Below, one piece after another: positions 16,992 to 24,412 of a DNA stretch of 64,000 nucleotides. Every line of letters starts with the position of its first letter. Within the stretch, counting starts at the first letter, position 1. A program made the position numbers and the translations under genes. Below the pieces are notes generated by a model. The model was not told the origin of the DNA. It did no database searches and saw nothing but the letters and a program-made list of their open reading frames with translations. The stretch comes from UBA2336 sp049306095 (GTDB lineage: Bacteria; Bacteroidota; Bacteroidia; Cytophagales; Cyclobacteriaceae). The stretch lies in assembly GCA_049306095.1 (NCBI GenBank), contig JBAQPU010000059.1:47379-111378 (forward strand), written 5' to 3'.

Positions 16992-17432
16992 CTAACGAAT
17001 GTTAGACTTCACAAAGCTGGAAGAAAATTCTTTGATCATCTCGCGTACTTTTCTGAACTCATCCATGATTTGAATTTCTGTACCAATAGCCTTGGCCGGA
17101 TCTGGAAAATTATGGTGAACCATCTTGATTTGTGCCGGAAAGTAGGGGCAATTTTCTCTTGCGTTGTCACATACTGTGATCACAAAATCGAATTGAAGAT
17201 GAGCGTATTCGGTTACGTTATTCGAGGTATGGTTGGAAATATTAATTCCATCTTCCAGCATGGTAGCAATGGCGCGAGGATTTACACCATGTGTTTCAAT
17301 ACCGGCACTGTAAATCTCTGCTTTTTCCTGCGCGAAGTGCCTCAGGTAGCCTTCAGCTATTTGGCTTCGGCAGGAGTTACCCGTACAAAGAACCAGTACT
17401 TTAGGCTTTTCGATGGTCTTGATTTTTATCAT
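16992..17432 (-). CDS. arsC: Arsenate reductase, thioredoxin-coupled (low-molecular-weight phosphatase fold)
   Basis: A 146-residue protein with the phosphatase P-loop LCTGNSCRS (nucleophile Cys16) plus Cys88 and Cys95 in VCDNARENC, the three-cysteine relay of Staphylococcus-type thioredoxin-linked ArsC. It reduces arsenate to arsenite. There is no arsR, arsB or acr3 nearby, so this is an orphan. Its ATG is only 9 bp from the terminator hairpin of the upstream transketolase gene, which leaves no room for a normal leader if the hairpin forms in the same RNA. Confidence 0.85.
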   Translation of the reverse strand: MIKIKTIEKPKVLVLCTGNSCRSQIAEGYLRHFAQEKAEIYSAGIETHGVNPRAIATMLEDGINISNHTSNNVTEYAHLQFDFVITVCDNARENCPYFPAQIKMVHHNFPDPAKAIGTEIQIMDEFRKVREMIKEFSSSFVKSNIR

Positions 17433-17440
17433 TATGAAGA

Positions 17441-17475
17441 AAAAAGGTCATCCCAATTTTTGAGATGACCTTTTT
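17441..17475 (-). terminator. Hairpin between tktC and arsC
   Basis: The stem is GGTCATC / GATGACC extended by A/T pairs, about 12 bp, with a T-rich tail on both strands. On the minus strand it follows the transketolase C-terminal gene by 16 bp and precedes the arsC ATG by 8 bp. It can act as a terminator for tktC or as an attenuator or translation block for arsC. Confidence 0.75.
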
Positions 17476-17491
17476 AAAAATCTTATGGGTC

Positions 17492-18448
17492 TTACTTTTT
17501 ACGTTTCAGGACTTTTTCGACTGCCGATACGATATTCTCCGGTGATAAGCCATACTTCTTCAACAGGTCGGTTGGTTTACCACTCTCGCCAAATGAATCA
17601 TTCACAGCAACCATTTCGATGGGAGCGGGGTTGAAACGACCCAACACCTGTGCGATACTTTCGCCTAAACCTCCATTGATCTGATGTTCTTCGCACGTTA
17701 CCACACAGTTGGTCTTTTTAACCGACTCTATTACTGCGTCAACATCCAATGGTTTAATGGTGTGAATGTTAATGACTTCCACGCTCACGCCCTTCTCTGC
17801 TAGTTTAGCCTCTGCTTCAATTGCCTGCCAAACCATATGCCCGGTGGCAAAGATGGTTACGTCTTTACCATCAATCATCTTGTCGGCTTTGCCAATGGTG
17901 AAGGGACGGTCAGCGGCAGTAAACACCGGCCAGCTAGGACGGCCAAAGCGAAGATAAGCCGGACCGTGGTGATCGCCCAGGGCCAGGGTAGCGGCTTTGG
18001 TTTGGTTATAGTCGCACGGAACAATAACAGTCATGTCCGGGAGCATTTTCATCATCCCGATGTCTTCAAGTATCTGGTGAGTTGCACCATCTTCACCCAA
18101 AGTTAAACCTGCGTGAGAAGCGCAGATCTTAACATTTTTACCTGAGTAAGCGATTGACTGCCTGATTTGATCGTACACCCTGCCGGTAGAGAAGTTGGCA
18201 AAAGTTCCTGTGAATGGAATCTTACCACCAATGGTCATCCCTGCTGCCAGGCCCATCATGTTGGCTTCGGCAATCCCTACCTGGAAGAACCTTTCAGGAA
18301 ATTCTTTCTTGAAGGCATCCATCTTAAGGGAGCCGGTGAGATCGGCACAGAGCCCGACCACATTGGCATTTTTACGCCCTAATTCATGTAAGCCGGCACC
18401 AAAGCCAGAGCGGGTATCTTTCTTATCGGTGAAGGTAAATTTGGTCAT
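17492..18448 (-). CDS. Transketolase, C-terminal subunit
   Basis: A 318-residue protein covering the pyrimidine-binding and C-terminal domains of a split transketolase. It has RSGFGAGLHELG at the start, the pyrimidine-domain GIAEANMMGLAAGM with catalytic Glu near residue 59, LTLGEDGATHQ near residue 115, and the C-terminal fold around VVTCEEHQINGGLGE. It pairs with the N-terminal half at 18678-19520 to transfer two-carbon units in the pentose phosphate pathway using thiamine diphosphate. The two halves are separated by 229 bp holding a possible small opposite-strand ORF; such halves are usually almost adjacent. Confidence 0.93.
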   Translation of the reverse strand: MTKFTFTDKKDTRSGFGAGLHELGRKNANVVGLCADLTGSLKMDAFKKEFPERFFQVGIAEANMMGLAAGMTIGGKIPFTGTFANFSTGRVYDQIRQSIAYSGKNVKICASHAGLTLGEDGATHQILEDIGMMKMLPDMTVIVPCDYNQTKAATLALGDHHGPAYLRFGRPSWPVFTAADRPFTIGKADKMIDGKDVTIFATGHMVWQAIEAEAKLAEKGVSVEVINIHTIKPLDVDAVIESVKKTNCVVTCEEHQINGGLGESIAQVLGRFNPAPIEMVAVNDSFGESGKPTDLLKKYGLSPENIVSAVEKVLKRKK

Positions 18449-18582
18449 AACGTGCAGTGGTTTTGGTGGCGAAAGTATGCAATAGCAAGTTTAAAAATTG
18501 TCCAGTTGTTAATGAGTTGTTAAAACGCAGGCCGTTCATCAAAATGATAAAACCTGCACCCGTTGTTTTCGTATTCGATTTT

Positions 18583-18681
18583 ATGAAAAAAGATTCTATG
18601 GCTAAGGAAGATCGCAAGTATTTGATTTGGTTTCTGATCGGATTGTTAATTGCAATATTACCCTGGATCATTCTGGCCTAG
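18583..18681 (+). CDS. Possible 32-residue single-pass membrane peptide
   Basis: A 32-codon ORF, MKKDSMAKEDRKYLIWFLIG..., with a charged basic head followed by one hydrophobic helix (about residues 14-32, ending PWIILA). It lies on the plus strand in the 229-bp gap between the two transketolase halves; its TAG overlaps the TAG of the N-terminal half on the other strand within a shared CTAG. No family is recognised. The positive-inside layout is what a real inner-membrane small protein looks like, but an ORF this short can occur by chance, and no clear promoter was seen. Confidence 0.4.
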   Translation: MKKDSMAKEDRKYLIWFLIGLLIAILPWIILA

Positions 18682-19520
18682 TAATCTCTAATAGTTTCCT
18701 CTAATTGCGCCATGGCTTTAGCGAACTCCTCATCATTCGGAGCAACGCCATGCCACTTGTGCGAGCCCATCATAAAGTCAACCCCATAGCCCATTTCGGT
18801 TCTCATGAGATTTAATACAGGTTTTCCTTTACCTGCTAATGCTTGTGCTTTTTCAAGTCCGGCAATTACCTCTTCCAGGTTGTTTCCGTTAAACTCCTGC
18901 ACTTCCCAGCCGAACGCTTCCCACTTGGCTTTAAGGTTTTTAAGATCTAAAACATCCTTAACGGCTCCATCAATCTGCTGCCCGTTGTAATCGATGGTGG
19001 CAATCAGGTTATCAACTTTGTTATGTGCAGCATACATAGCCGCTTCCCATATTTGACCTTCCTGCTGTTCGCCATCGCCCATTAGCACATACACAAAATG
19101 ATTATCCTTGTTTAGCTTTTTAGTTTGAGCTGCGCCAATAGCTACAGAAAGCCCTTGCCCCAACGAACCAGAGGCCACGCGAATGCCCGGAAGACCTTCA
19201 TGTGTAGCGGGGTGGCCCTGTAAACGGGAATTCAAAAACCGGAAGGTGGAAAGTTCCTTCACCTCAAAATAGCCTGACCGTGCAAGGGTAGCGTACCAAA
19301 CCGGTGAAATATGACCGTTTGAAAGGAAGAACAAGTCTTCACTATTTCCATCCATATTAAACTTCGGATTGTGCTTCATGATATGGAAGTACAACGCAAC
19401 AAAGAACTCCGTACAGCCCAATGAACCACCCGGATGGCCGCTTTGGCAGGCATAAACCATGCGTACAATGTCTCTGCGGATTTGGGAAGTGAGCTTTTGG
19501 AGTTTGGATAGGTCTGACAT
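18678..19520 (-). CDS. Transketolase, N-terminal subunit
   Basis: A 280-residue protein covering the diphosphate-binding domain of split transketolase: SGHPGGSLGCTEFFVALY near residue 28, the thiamine diphosphate motif MGDGEQQEGQIWEAAMYAAHNKVDNL at about residues 147-172 (given as landmarks GDG...N), and GSHKWHGVAPNDEE near the end. The partner subunit is the next gene on this strand. ATG at 19520 (MSDLSKLQKL) is preferred to an upstream in-frame start at 19580 that would add a non-conserved 20-residue leader. Confidence 0.93.
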   Translation of the reverse strand: MSDLSKLQKLTSQIRRDIVRMVYACQSGHPGGSLGCTEFFVALYFHIMKHNPKFNMDGNSEDLFFLSNGHISPVWYATLARSGYFEVKELSTFRFLNSRLQGHPATHEGLPGIRVASGSLGQGLSVAIGAAQTKKLNKDNHFVYVLMGDGEQQEGQIWEAAMYAAHNKVDNLIATIDYNGQQIDGAVKDVLDLKNLKAKWEAFGWEVQEFNGNNLEEVIAGLEKAQALAGKGKPVLNLMRTEMGYGVDFMMGSHKWHGVAPNDEEFAKAMAQLEETIRDY

Positions 19521-19597
19521 ACGGTAAATTTTGGGCGAATATCTTAGTTTTCTTAAGAAAGAAAAACTGCTAATTTTCATTTATAAACCTCCGACCC

Positions 19598-21127
19598 ATG
19601 AAACGATTATTATTGATTTTAAGCGCGCTGCTATTTCCAATCTTCTTATCAGCGCAGGCCGATCTGAAAAAACTTGATGCCTATTTTGCTAAAGCTTTGA
19701 AGGACTGGGATGTACCCGGAATGAGCGTAGCGATTGTTAAGGATGGTAAAGTCATCTTGAGCAAAGGGTATGGTGTAAAAGAATTAGGTAAACCCGAGAA
19801 GACCGATGAAAACACCTTGTATGCCATTGCTTCAAATTCAAAAGCCTTTACCACTACAGCCATTGCCATAATGGTAGAAGAGGGGAAACTCTCGCTGGAT
19901 GATAAGGTGCGAAAATTTCTTCCCTATTTCGAACTGTATGATCCGTACGTTTCGCAAGATATCACCGTGCGCGACCTGCTGTGCCACCGGGTTGGATTAG
20001 AAACGTTCAGCGGAGATGCGATCTGGTACTTGTCTGATAACCTGAGTGCTGAACAGATTATTAGACGAGCGAAGTATTTACCGCAGTCATATAACTTCCG
20101 GGCAGGTTATGGTTACTCCAATATCATGTACATAACAGCGGGTGAGGTAATGAAAACCATTAACGGTAAAGCCTGGGGGTCTACCATTCAGGAAAAGATT
20201 TTTAACCCGCTGGGTATGAATCGTTCTGTTACCTCCAGCAAGGATATTGGTAAAAAAGGAAACTTTGCAACGCCCCACGGGATTATTGATAACAAACACA
20301 ACCCGATTGCGTGGGAGGATTGGGAAGCAATTGCCGCTACGGGTGGCATTATTTCAAGTGTAAGTGATATGGCTAAGTGGATGATCTTTAACCTGAATAA
20401 TGGTATTGTTGGAAAAGACACGCTGCTTACACCACAACTTAGAAACACCCTTTGGACACCCCATAATGTTTTTACGGTAAATCATACCGATCAGGATTTT
20501 GATACACACTTTCGCGGATATGGTTTGGGTTGGGGGTTATCCGATTATAAAGGCCGGATGCGGGTTGGTCATACCGGAGGCTATTCGGGCATGCTTTCTA
20601 TTGTCGCGCTTATTCCTGACGAAAAACTGGGAGTGGTGGTACTCACCAACGGTATGAAAGGCGGACTCATGAGTGCAGTGGCGAATTACACAATTAACGC
20701 TTTCTTGGAAGTGCCTGAACGTGATTTATCGACCGAGTATTTAGCTAATGAAAAAAAGAGAGAGCAGGCCGATACGCGGATCAGCGACCGCGAAAAGGCA
20801 AGGGTTACCGGAACGAAACCTTCTGTTTCAGTTGAGAAATATACAGGAAAATACAAGGCCGATATTTACGGTATGATAGAAGTAAAAAAGGAGGGGGATA
20901 AACTCCGGTTATCCTTTGAGCGCTCCAGCCGTTTCAATGCAACACTTGAGCACTGGCATTATGATGTATGGAAGATTAATTGGGATAATAAAGATAATCT
21001 TTCATGGTTTGAGTTTGGCACCGTGAGGTTTGAACTTGATAATAATTTAAATGTTACAGGTCTCGACTTTGATGTACCTAATAATGACATCTGGTTTTAT
21101 GAGTTAAAACCGAAGAAAATCAAGTAG
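19598..21127 (+). CDS. Secreted serine hydrolase, beta-lactamase/DD-peptidase family (class C-like)
   Basis: A 509-residue exported protein with a signal peptide ending FLSAQ. The serine beta-lactamase-like domain shows SxxK at Ser79-Lys82 (SNSK), YxN as YSN in GYGYSN near residue 169, and HTGG near residue 325. After about residue 400 there is a lipocalin-like C-terminal domain (DUF3471 type) beginning VEKYTGKYKADIYG. Proteins like this include D-aminopeptidases, esterases and penicillin-binding-protein relatives, so the substrate is open. It is a single-gene unit that ends in a hairpin shared with the convergent peroxiredoxin. Confidence 0.88.
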   Translation: MKRLLLILSALLFPIFLSAQADLKKLDAYFAKALKDWDVPGMSVAIVKDGKVILSKGYGVKELGKPEKTDENTLYAIASNSKAFTTTAIAIMVEEGKLSLDDKVRKFLPYFELYDPYVSQDITVRDLLCHRVGLETFSGDAIWYLSDNLSAEQIIRRAKYLPQSYNFRAGYGYSNIMYITAGEVMKTINGKAWGSTIQEKIFNPLGMNRSVTSSKDIGKKGNFATPHGIIDNKHNPIAWEDWEAIAATGGIISSVSDMAKWMIFNLNNGIVGKDTLLTPQLRNTLWTPHNVFTVNHTDQDFDTHFRGYGLGWGLSDYKGRMRVGHTGGYSGMLSIVALIPDEKLGVVVLTNGMKGGLMSAVANYTINAFLEVPERDLSTEYLANEKKREQADTRISDREKARVTGTKPSVSVEKYTGKYKADIYGMIEVKKEGDKLRLSFERSSRFNATLEHWHYDVWKINWDNKDNLSWFEFGTVRFELDNNLNVTGLDFDVPNNDIWFYELKPKKIK

Positions 21128-21154
21128 AGACGCATGATTTGCTTCTCTACTTTT
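21124..21154. terminator. Probable bidirectional terminator
   Basis: The stem GTAGAGA / TCTCTAC with a 13-base loop overlaps the serine hydrolase stop and is followed by TTTTAG on the plus strand, 5 bp from the end of the convergent peroxiredoxin gene. The T-tract is short, so strength is uncertain. Confidence 0.5.
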
Positions 21155-21158
21155 AGAT

Positions 21159-21731
21159 TTACTTTTTCTTTTTGACAACCTTTTTTACAACTTTTTTTGC
21201 TGCTTTCTTGGCGGGTTTCTTAGGTGTAGACTTTTTTGCTGCAGGTTTTTTCGCAATTGCTTTAGCCGTTGTGCCTCCGCTACCTTTTAAAATCTGGTCG
21301 GCATGGTTTTTTGTGTCCACCTTTTCAATAACATCTTCAATCATTCCATTTTCATCGATGATAAAGGTTGTACGGGCGGTACCCATGTATTTTCTGCCAT
21401 ACATGGATTTCTCCACCCACGTTCCAAACTTCGAATGAAGCGATTTGTCGGTATCGGCCAGCAGGCGGAAGGGGAGCTTTTCTTTAGCAATAAACTTCTG
21501 GTGCGATTTCTCACTATCGGTACTAACACCCAACACTTCATAGCCTTGTTTTAACAATGCCTTATAATTGTCGCGCAAATTACAAGACTCAGCCGTACAG
21601 CCGGGGGTCATGTCTTTCGGATAAAAATAAAGAACCAGTTTTTTTCCTTTGAAGTCAGCGAGTTTTACTTCACTACCATTCTCATCTTTTGAGGTGAAGT
21701 CGGGGGCTTTGCTTCCTGCAGTGAGTGACAT
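21159..21731 (-). CDS. bcp: Thiol peroxidase (Bcp/PrxQ type) with lysine-rich H1-like tail
   Basis: A 190-residue protein. Residues 1-150 are a complete PrxQ/Bcp peroxiredoxin: YFYPKDMTPGCTAESC with peroxidatic Cys45 and resolving Cys50, and later GTARTTFIID. It would reduce hydroperoxides with thioredoxin. Residues 150-190 are an extension made almost only of Lys, Ala, Pro, Val and Thr, with AKKPAAKKSTPKKPAKKAAKK near its centre: 17 lysines in 41 residues, as in histone H1 or bacterial H1-like proteins. Normal Bcp is about 150 residues. The tail probably binds nucleic acid or another polyanion. ATG at 21731. Confidence 0.93.
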   Translation of the reverse strand: MSLTAGSKAPDFTSKDENGSEVKLADFKGKKLVLYFYPKDMTPGCTAESCNLRDNYKALLKQGYEVLGVSTDSEKSHQKFIAKEKLPFRLLADTDKSLHSKFGTWVEKSMYGRKYMGTARTTFIIDENGMIEDVIEKVDTKNHADQILKGSGGTTAKAIAKKPAAKKSTPKKPAKKAAKKVVKKVVKKKK

Positions 21732-21738
21732 GTGATTT

Positions 21739-21751
21739 TTGATTTTAGATT
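21739..21751 (-). repeat. AT-rich start-proximal word, copy 1
   Basis: On the minus strand this reads AATCTAAAATCAA and ends 7 bp before the bcp ATG. The same 13-mer occurs at 39942-39954, 2 bp before the trmH-family ATG. The surrounding 60 bp are built of related T/A-rich words. Confidence 0.45.
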
Positions 21752-21812
21752 TACAATTTTTGATTGAATTTTTAACTGATAACCGCTTACCAAAAAGCTT
21801 TCAGTTCACTAG

Positions 21813-23735
21813 TTACGGAATTTTATAGTTTAACACTTTTTTATTCCCGGCATTATCGGTGACTGTGAGTACAAGATCTCCTTTTAGTAATTCATCTTTT
21901 GATTGTCGTTCCGACATGATCGCATCACTTTTAGCATCGTAGTTCAGTAATAGCCATTTGCCGTTGATGGTTGCTTCGTACGATGCGATGCCGGAAAGAT
22001 TATCCTGAATTTTAAAGCGCACCGCCTGATTGTTGGCATAGATAAAACGAATGGTTGGCGGAATGGTATCGCGCAAGATCATAAACCGGCCAAACTCACG
22101 GGTTACGAAATTCAAATTGCCATTTACCCACTTACCACCTTCATAACTAAAGCCCCTTCCTACGATGCGGTATACCGCTATATTTTTATCGGTAGCGTAT
22201 TCAGCAACCGGGCGCAGCGAAACAGTAATGTTTCTGTTCAGTGGCACAAAAGGGTTGCCAATGGTAAACACATCGGCACTGTCATTCGTGAGCTGATGAA
22301 TGGCATTAAAGTAAAGCGTATCGAACAATGCGTTTTTTGGGAACTGCACATCCATGCGACTACTGTAGTATTTATATTCTGTTCCGGAAGGCACTGTGGC
22401 TTTGATGTTAGGAACAAGAGATTGTCCGCATACTTTAACCGAATCGGGGATTTCCTTTCGCAGGTCGAACAGGTACACAATTTTGTTTTTTCCGGCATAG
22501 GCAGCATCCACGGGGCGTGAAGTTCCTTTAAACCAGGCTATGGCTTTTTGTTCAGAACAATTCTGCGATGTAATCGACAATGTGTTATCCTGAATATCGT
22601 ACGTCACGGGTATTTTAGCTGATTCCAACAAGGGAACCTGTTTTGCCGGAGTGCTTGGTTTTAACCGCAGGGTTGCGTTGGAAGTGTTTCCGTAAGTGTC
22701 TTTAAGAGTGATCAGGATACTCGATGTTTTGTCCGGGTTGATTTTAATTTGACCGTTCCCCGGAGACCCTCCATAAAAGCCCAGTGTATTGCCATCATCT
22801 ATATAAAGTTTGTAAAAACGATTTCCCTGGTTACGCAGAACTTTGTAATCAATCAATGTGTAAATGCTTCTTGACTCCTGCAGATTTAGCTCTTCGATTT
22901 TCTGACTGAATACTTTCTGACTATCAACAAAGACTTCGATGTAATTGATGCCGCATTTGTACCGGGCATTGTCAACACGGTCGTGTCCCAGTAATTCAAT
23001 TCCAATATTTCCCGAGGCCAGGATCGGCACCGGCAACGAAAAGTTTTTTCCGTTTCGGGTAGCGTAAAATTCAAATCTTCCAAACCTGTCGTTGATTCTG
23101 GAATCGATGTCCAGTGTTTTTAAAGCAATTTTTTGAACCAGTGGTGGCGCGGTGTCATTTACTTCAGTGAATTCAAACTTGAGGGGATCGAGCGCCAGGT
23201 TGTTTTTGCGAATATCAAAGTGCAGGTGCGGCCCACCTGACGAGCCCGTATTTCCGGCAAAGGCAATGGTATCACCCTGCTTCACGGGGAACTGGCCCGG
23301 TTGAAAGGTTAGTTCAATATCAGACGTTCGTTTTCTGTAGCGTTCTTTAAGAATGAAATCACCAACGCTTCCATTGAATTTGTCGAGATGACCATAGAGT
23401 GTAGTAGTTCCATCCGGATGGACGATGTAGAGCACGTTGCCGTACCCGGAAGGGCTTACGCCTGCGCGTGAAATGTACCCGCTTTTTGATGCGAGTACGG
23501 GCCATCCAATTTCATTATTAGTGCGGATGTCAATACCGGTGTGAAAATGGGTGTTGCGCAGTTCTCCCATTGTTCCGGCCAGGGAACCGGGCTGCCCTGG
23601 CTTTAACGGAAAAATGAATTTCTCCTCCCGAATTATCCTTGAATCGGTTTCGCTAAACTGTGCTTGTGCAACACTGGTCGCTAAAAATAGGAGAGCCCCA
23701 ACGCTACTTAACTTCAAACTCCAACAACTTTTCAT
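21813..23735 (-). CDS. M23 family (LytM-type) secreted metallopeptidase
   Basis: A 640-residue exported protein with a signal peptide ending AQAQ. The LytM/M23 domain at about residues 40-200 has its zinc ligands in HFHTGIDIRT (HxxxD) and GPHLHFDI (HxH), plus GYGNVLYIVHPDG. The remaining 430 residues are beta-rich, Ig-like material, ending with a TVTDNAGNKKVL-type strand. It is expected to cleave peptidoglycan cross-bridges in the periplasm or act outside the cell. ATG at 23735 lies 32 bp inside the end of the FAH-family gene, so the two are likely co-translated. Confidence 0.9.
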   Translation of the reverse strand: MKSCWSLKLSSVGALLFLATSVAQAQFSETDSRIIREEKFIFPLKPGQPGSLAGTMGELRNTHFHTGIDIRTNNEIGWPVLASKSGYISRAGVSPSGYGNVLYIVHPDGTTTLYGHLDKFNGSVGDFILKERYRKRTSDIELTFQPGQFPVKQGDTIAFAGNTGSSGGPHLHFDIRKNNLALDPLKFEFTEVNDTAPPLVQKIALKTLDIDSRINDRFGRFEFYATRNGKNFSLPVPILASGNIGIELLGHDRVDNARYKCGINYIEVFVDSQKVFSQKIEELNLQESRSIYTLIDYKVLRNQGNRFYKLYIDDGNTLGFYGGSPGNGQIKINPDKTSSILITLKDTYGNTSNATLRLKPSTPAKQVPLLESAKIPVTYDIQDNTLSITSQNCSEQKAIAWFKGTSRPVDAAYAGKNKIVYLFDLRKEIPDSVKVCGQSLVPNIKATVPSGTEYKYYSSRMDVQFPKNALFDTLYFNAIHQLTNDSADVFTIGNPFVPLNRNITVSLRPVAEYATDKNIAVYRIVGRGFSYEGGKWVNGNLNFVTREFGRFMILRDTIPPTIRFIYANNQAVRFKIQDNLSGIASYEATINGKWLLLNYDAKSDAIMSERQSKDELLKGDLVLTVTDNAGNKKVLNYKIP

Positions 23736-24318
23736 TCTCAATGTATGCTGATAAAATATTTCCGATGTTTACCGCACTCACACCTTTGGGTGTGCCGGTA
23801 AAAATATAATCGCCCGTACGAAGGGTAAAAAATTTTGACAGGTAGCTGATCATATATTCAAAGTTAAAGAGCATCAGACTTGTATTGCCTTGTTGCCTTA
23901 ATTTCCCGTCAACCTGTAAACTGAAATTGATATCTTTTAAATTCCTGATATCGCCAACCGGAATAAATTTTTCAGAAAGAGGAGCCGAGCCATTGAAGCC
24001 TTTGGCGATGTCCCAGGGTAAGCCCTTCTCTTTAGCTTTTTGCTGCAGGTCGCGGGCGGTGAAATCAATCCCGATACCAATGGAATCGTAGTACTTATGA
24101 GCAAATTTCTCTTCAATGTTTTTTCCTTCTTTGCAGATGCGCAGCACCAACTCTACTTCATGATGGATATCCTTTGAAAAGTTAGGGTAATAGAAGGGGC
24201 CGTTATTCCGGATGAGTGCCGTATCGGGTTTGGTAAAAATTACCGGCTCTTCCGGGCGCTCGTTGTTCAGTTCCTGGATATGCTCTACATAATTCCGACC
24301 GATACAAAAGATTCTCAT
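23704..24318 (-). CDS. Fumarylacetoacetate hydrolase family protein
   Basis: A 204-residue FAH-fold enzyme: RIFCIGRNYVEHIQEL at the start, metal ligands in HHEVELVL (two Glu, about residues 53-55) and an Asp in GIGIDFTARDLQ, and the C-terminal GDYIFTGTPKGV. It is the short form related to acylpyruvases and oxaloacetate decarboxylases (FAHD1 type), cleaving or decarboxylating small 2-oxo acids; the substrate cannot be read from sequence. Its 3' end overlaps the M23 gene by 32 bp. Confidence 0.88.
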   Translation of the reverse strand: MRIFCIGRNYVEHIQELNNERPEEPVIFTKPDTALIRNNGPFYYPNFSKDIHHEVELVLRICKEGKNIEEKFAHKYYDSIGIGIDFTARDLQQKAKEKGLPWDIAKGFNGSAPLSEKFIPVGDIRNLKDINFSLQVDGKLRQQGNTSLMLFNFEYMISYLSKFFTLRTGDYIFTGTPKGVSAVNIGNILSAYIENEKLLEFEVK

Positions 24319-24330
24319 AGGCTCGTAGTT

Positions 24331-24410
24331 GCCAGGTTGAGCTTGTCGAAACCTGACTTTTAAGTATACATAGCCTTCGGCCCTTCGACATGCCCAGGAC
24401 TCAGGCTGAC
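24331..24410. repeat. Degenerate palindromic intergenic repeat
   Basis: The arms GCTTGTCGAA (24341-24350) and TTCGACATGC (24384-24393) are inverted with one mismatch and sit in wider arms (TTGAGCTTGTCGAA / TTCGACATGCCCAGGA). Repeats built on CTTCGACATGCTCAGG-type sequence are widespread in bacterial intergenic regions. This one fills the gap between the amylase and FAH genes. Confidence 0.55.
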
Positions 24411-24412
24411 AT

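Noticed and set aside
18457..18582. Longer version of the small ORF between the transketolase halves
   Set aside because: The part upstream of 18583 is not protein-like; only the 32-codon segment has a membrane-peptide pattern.
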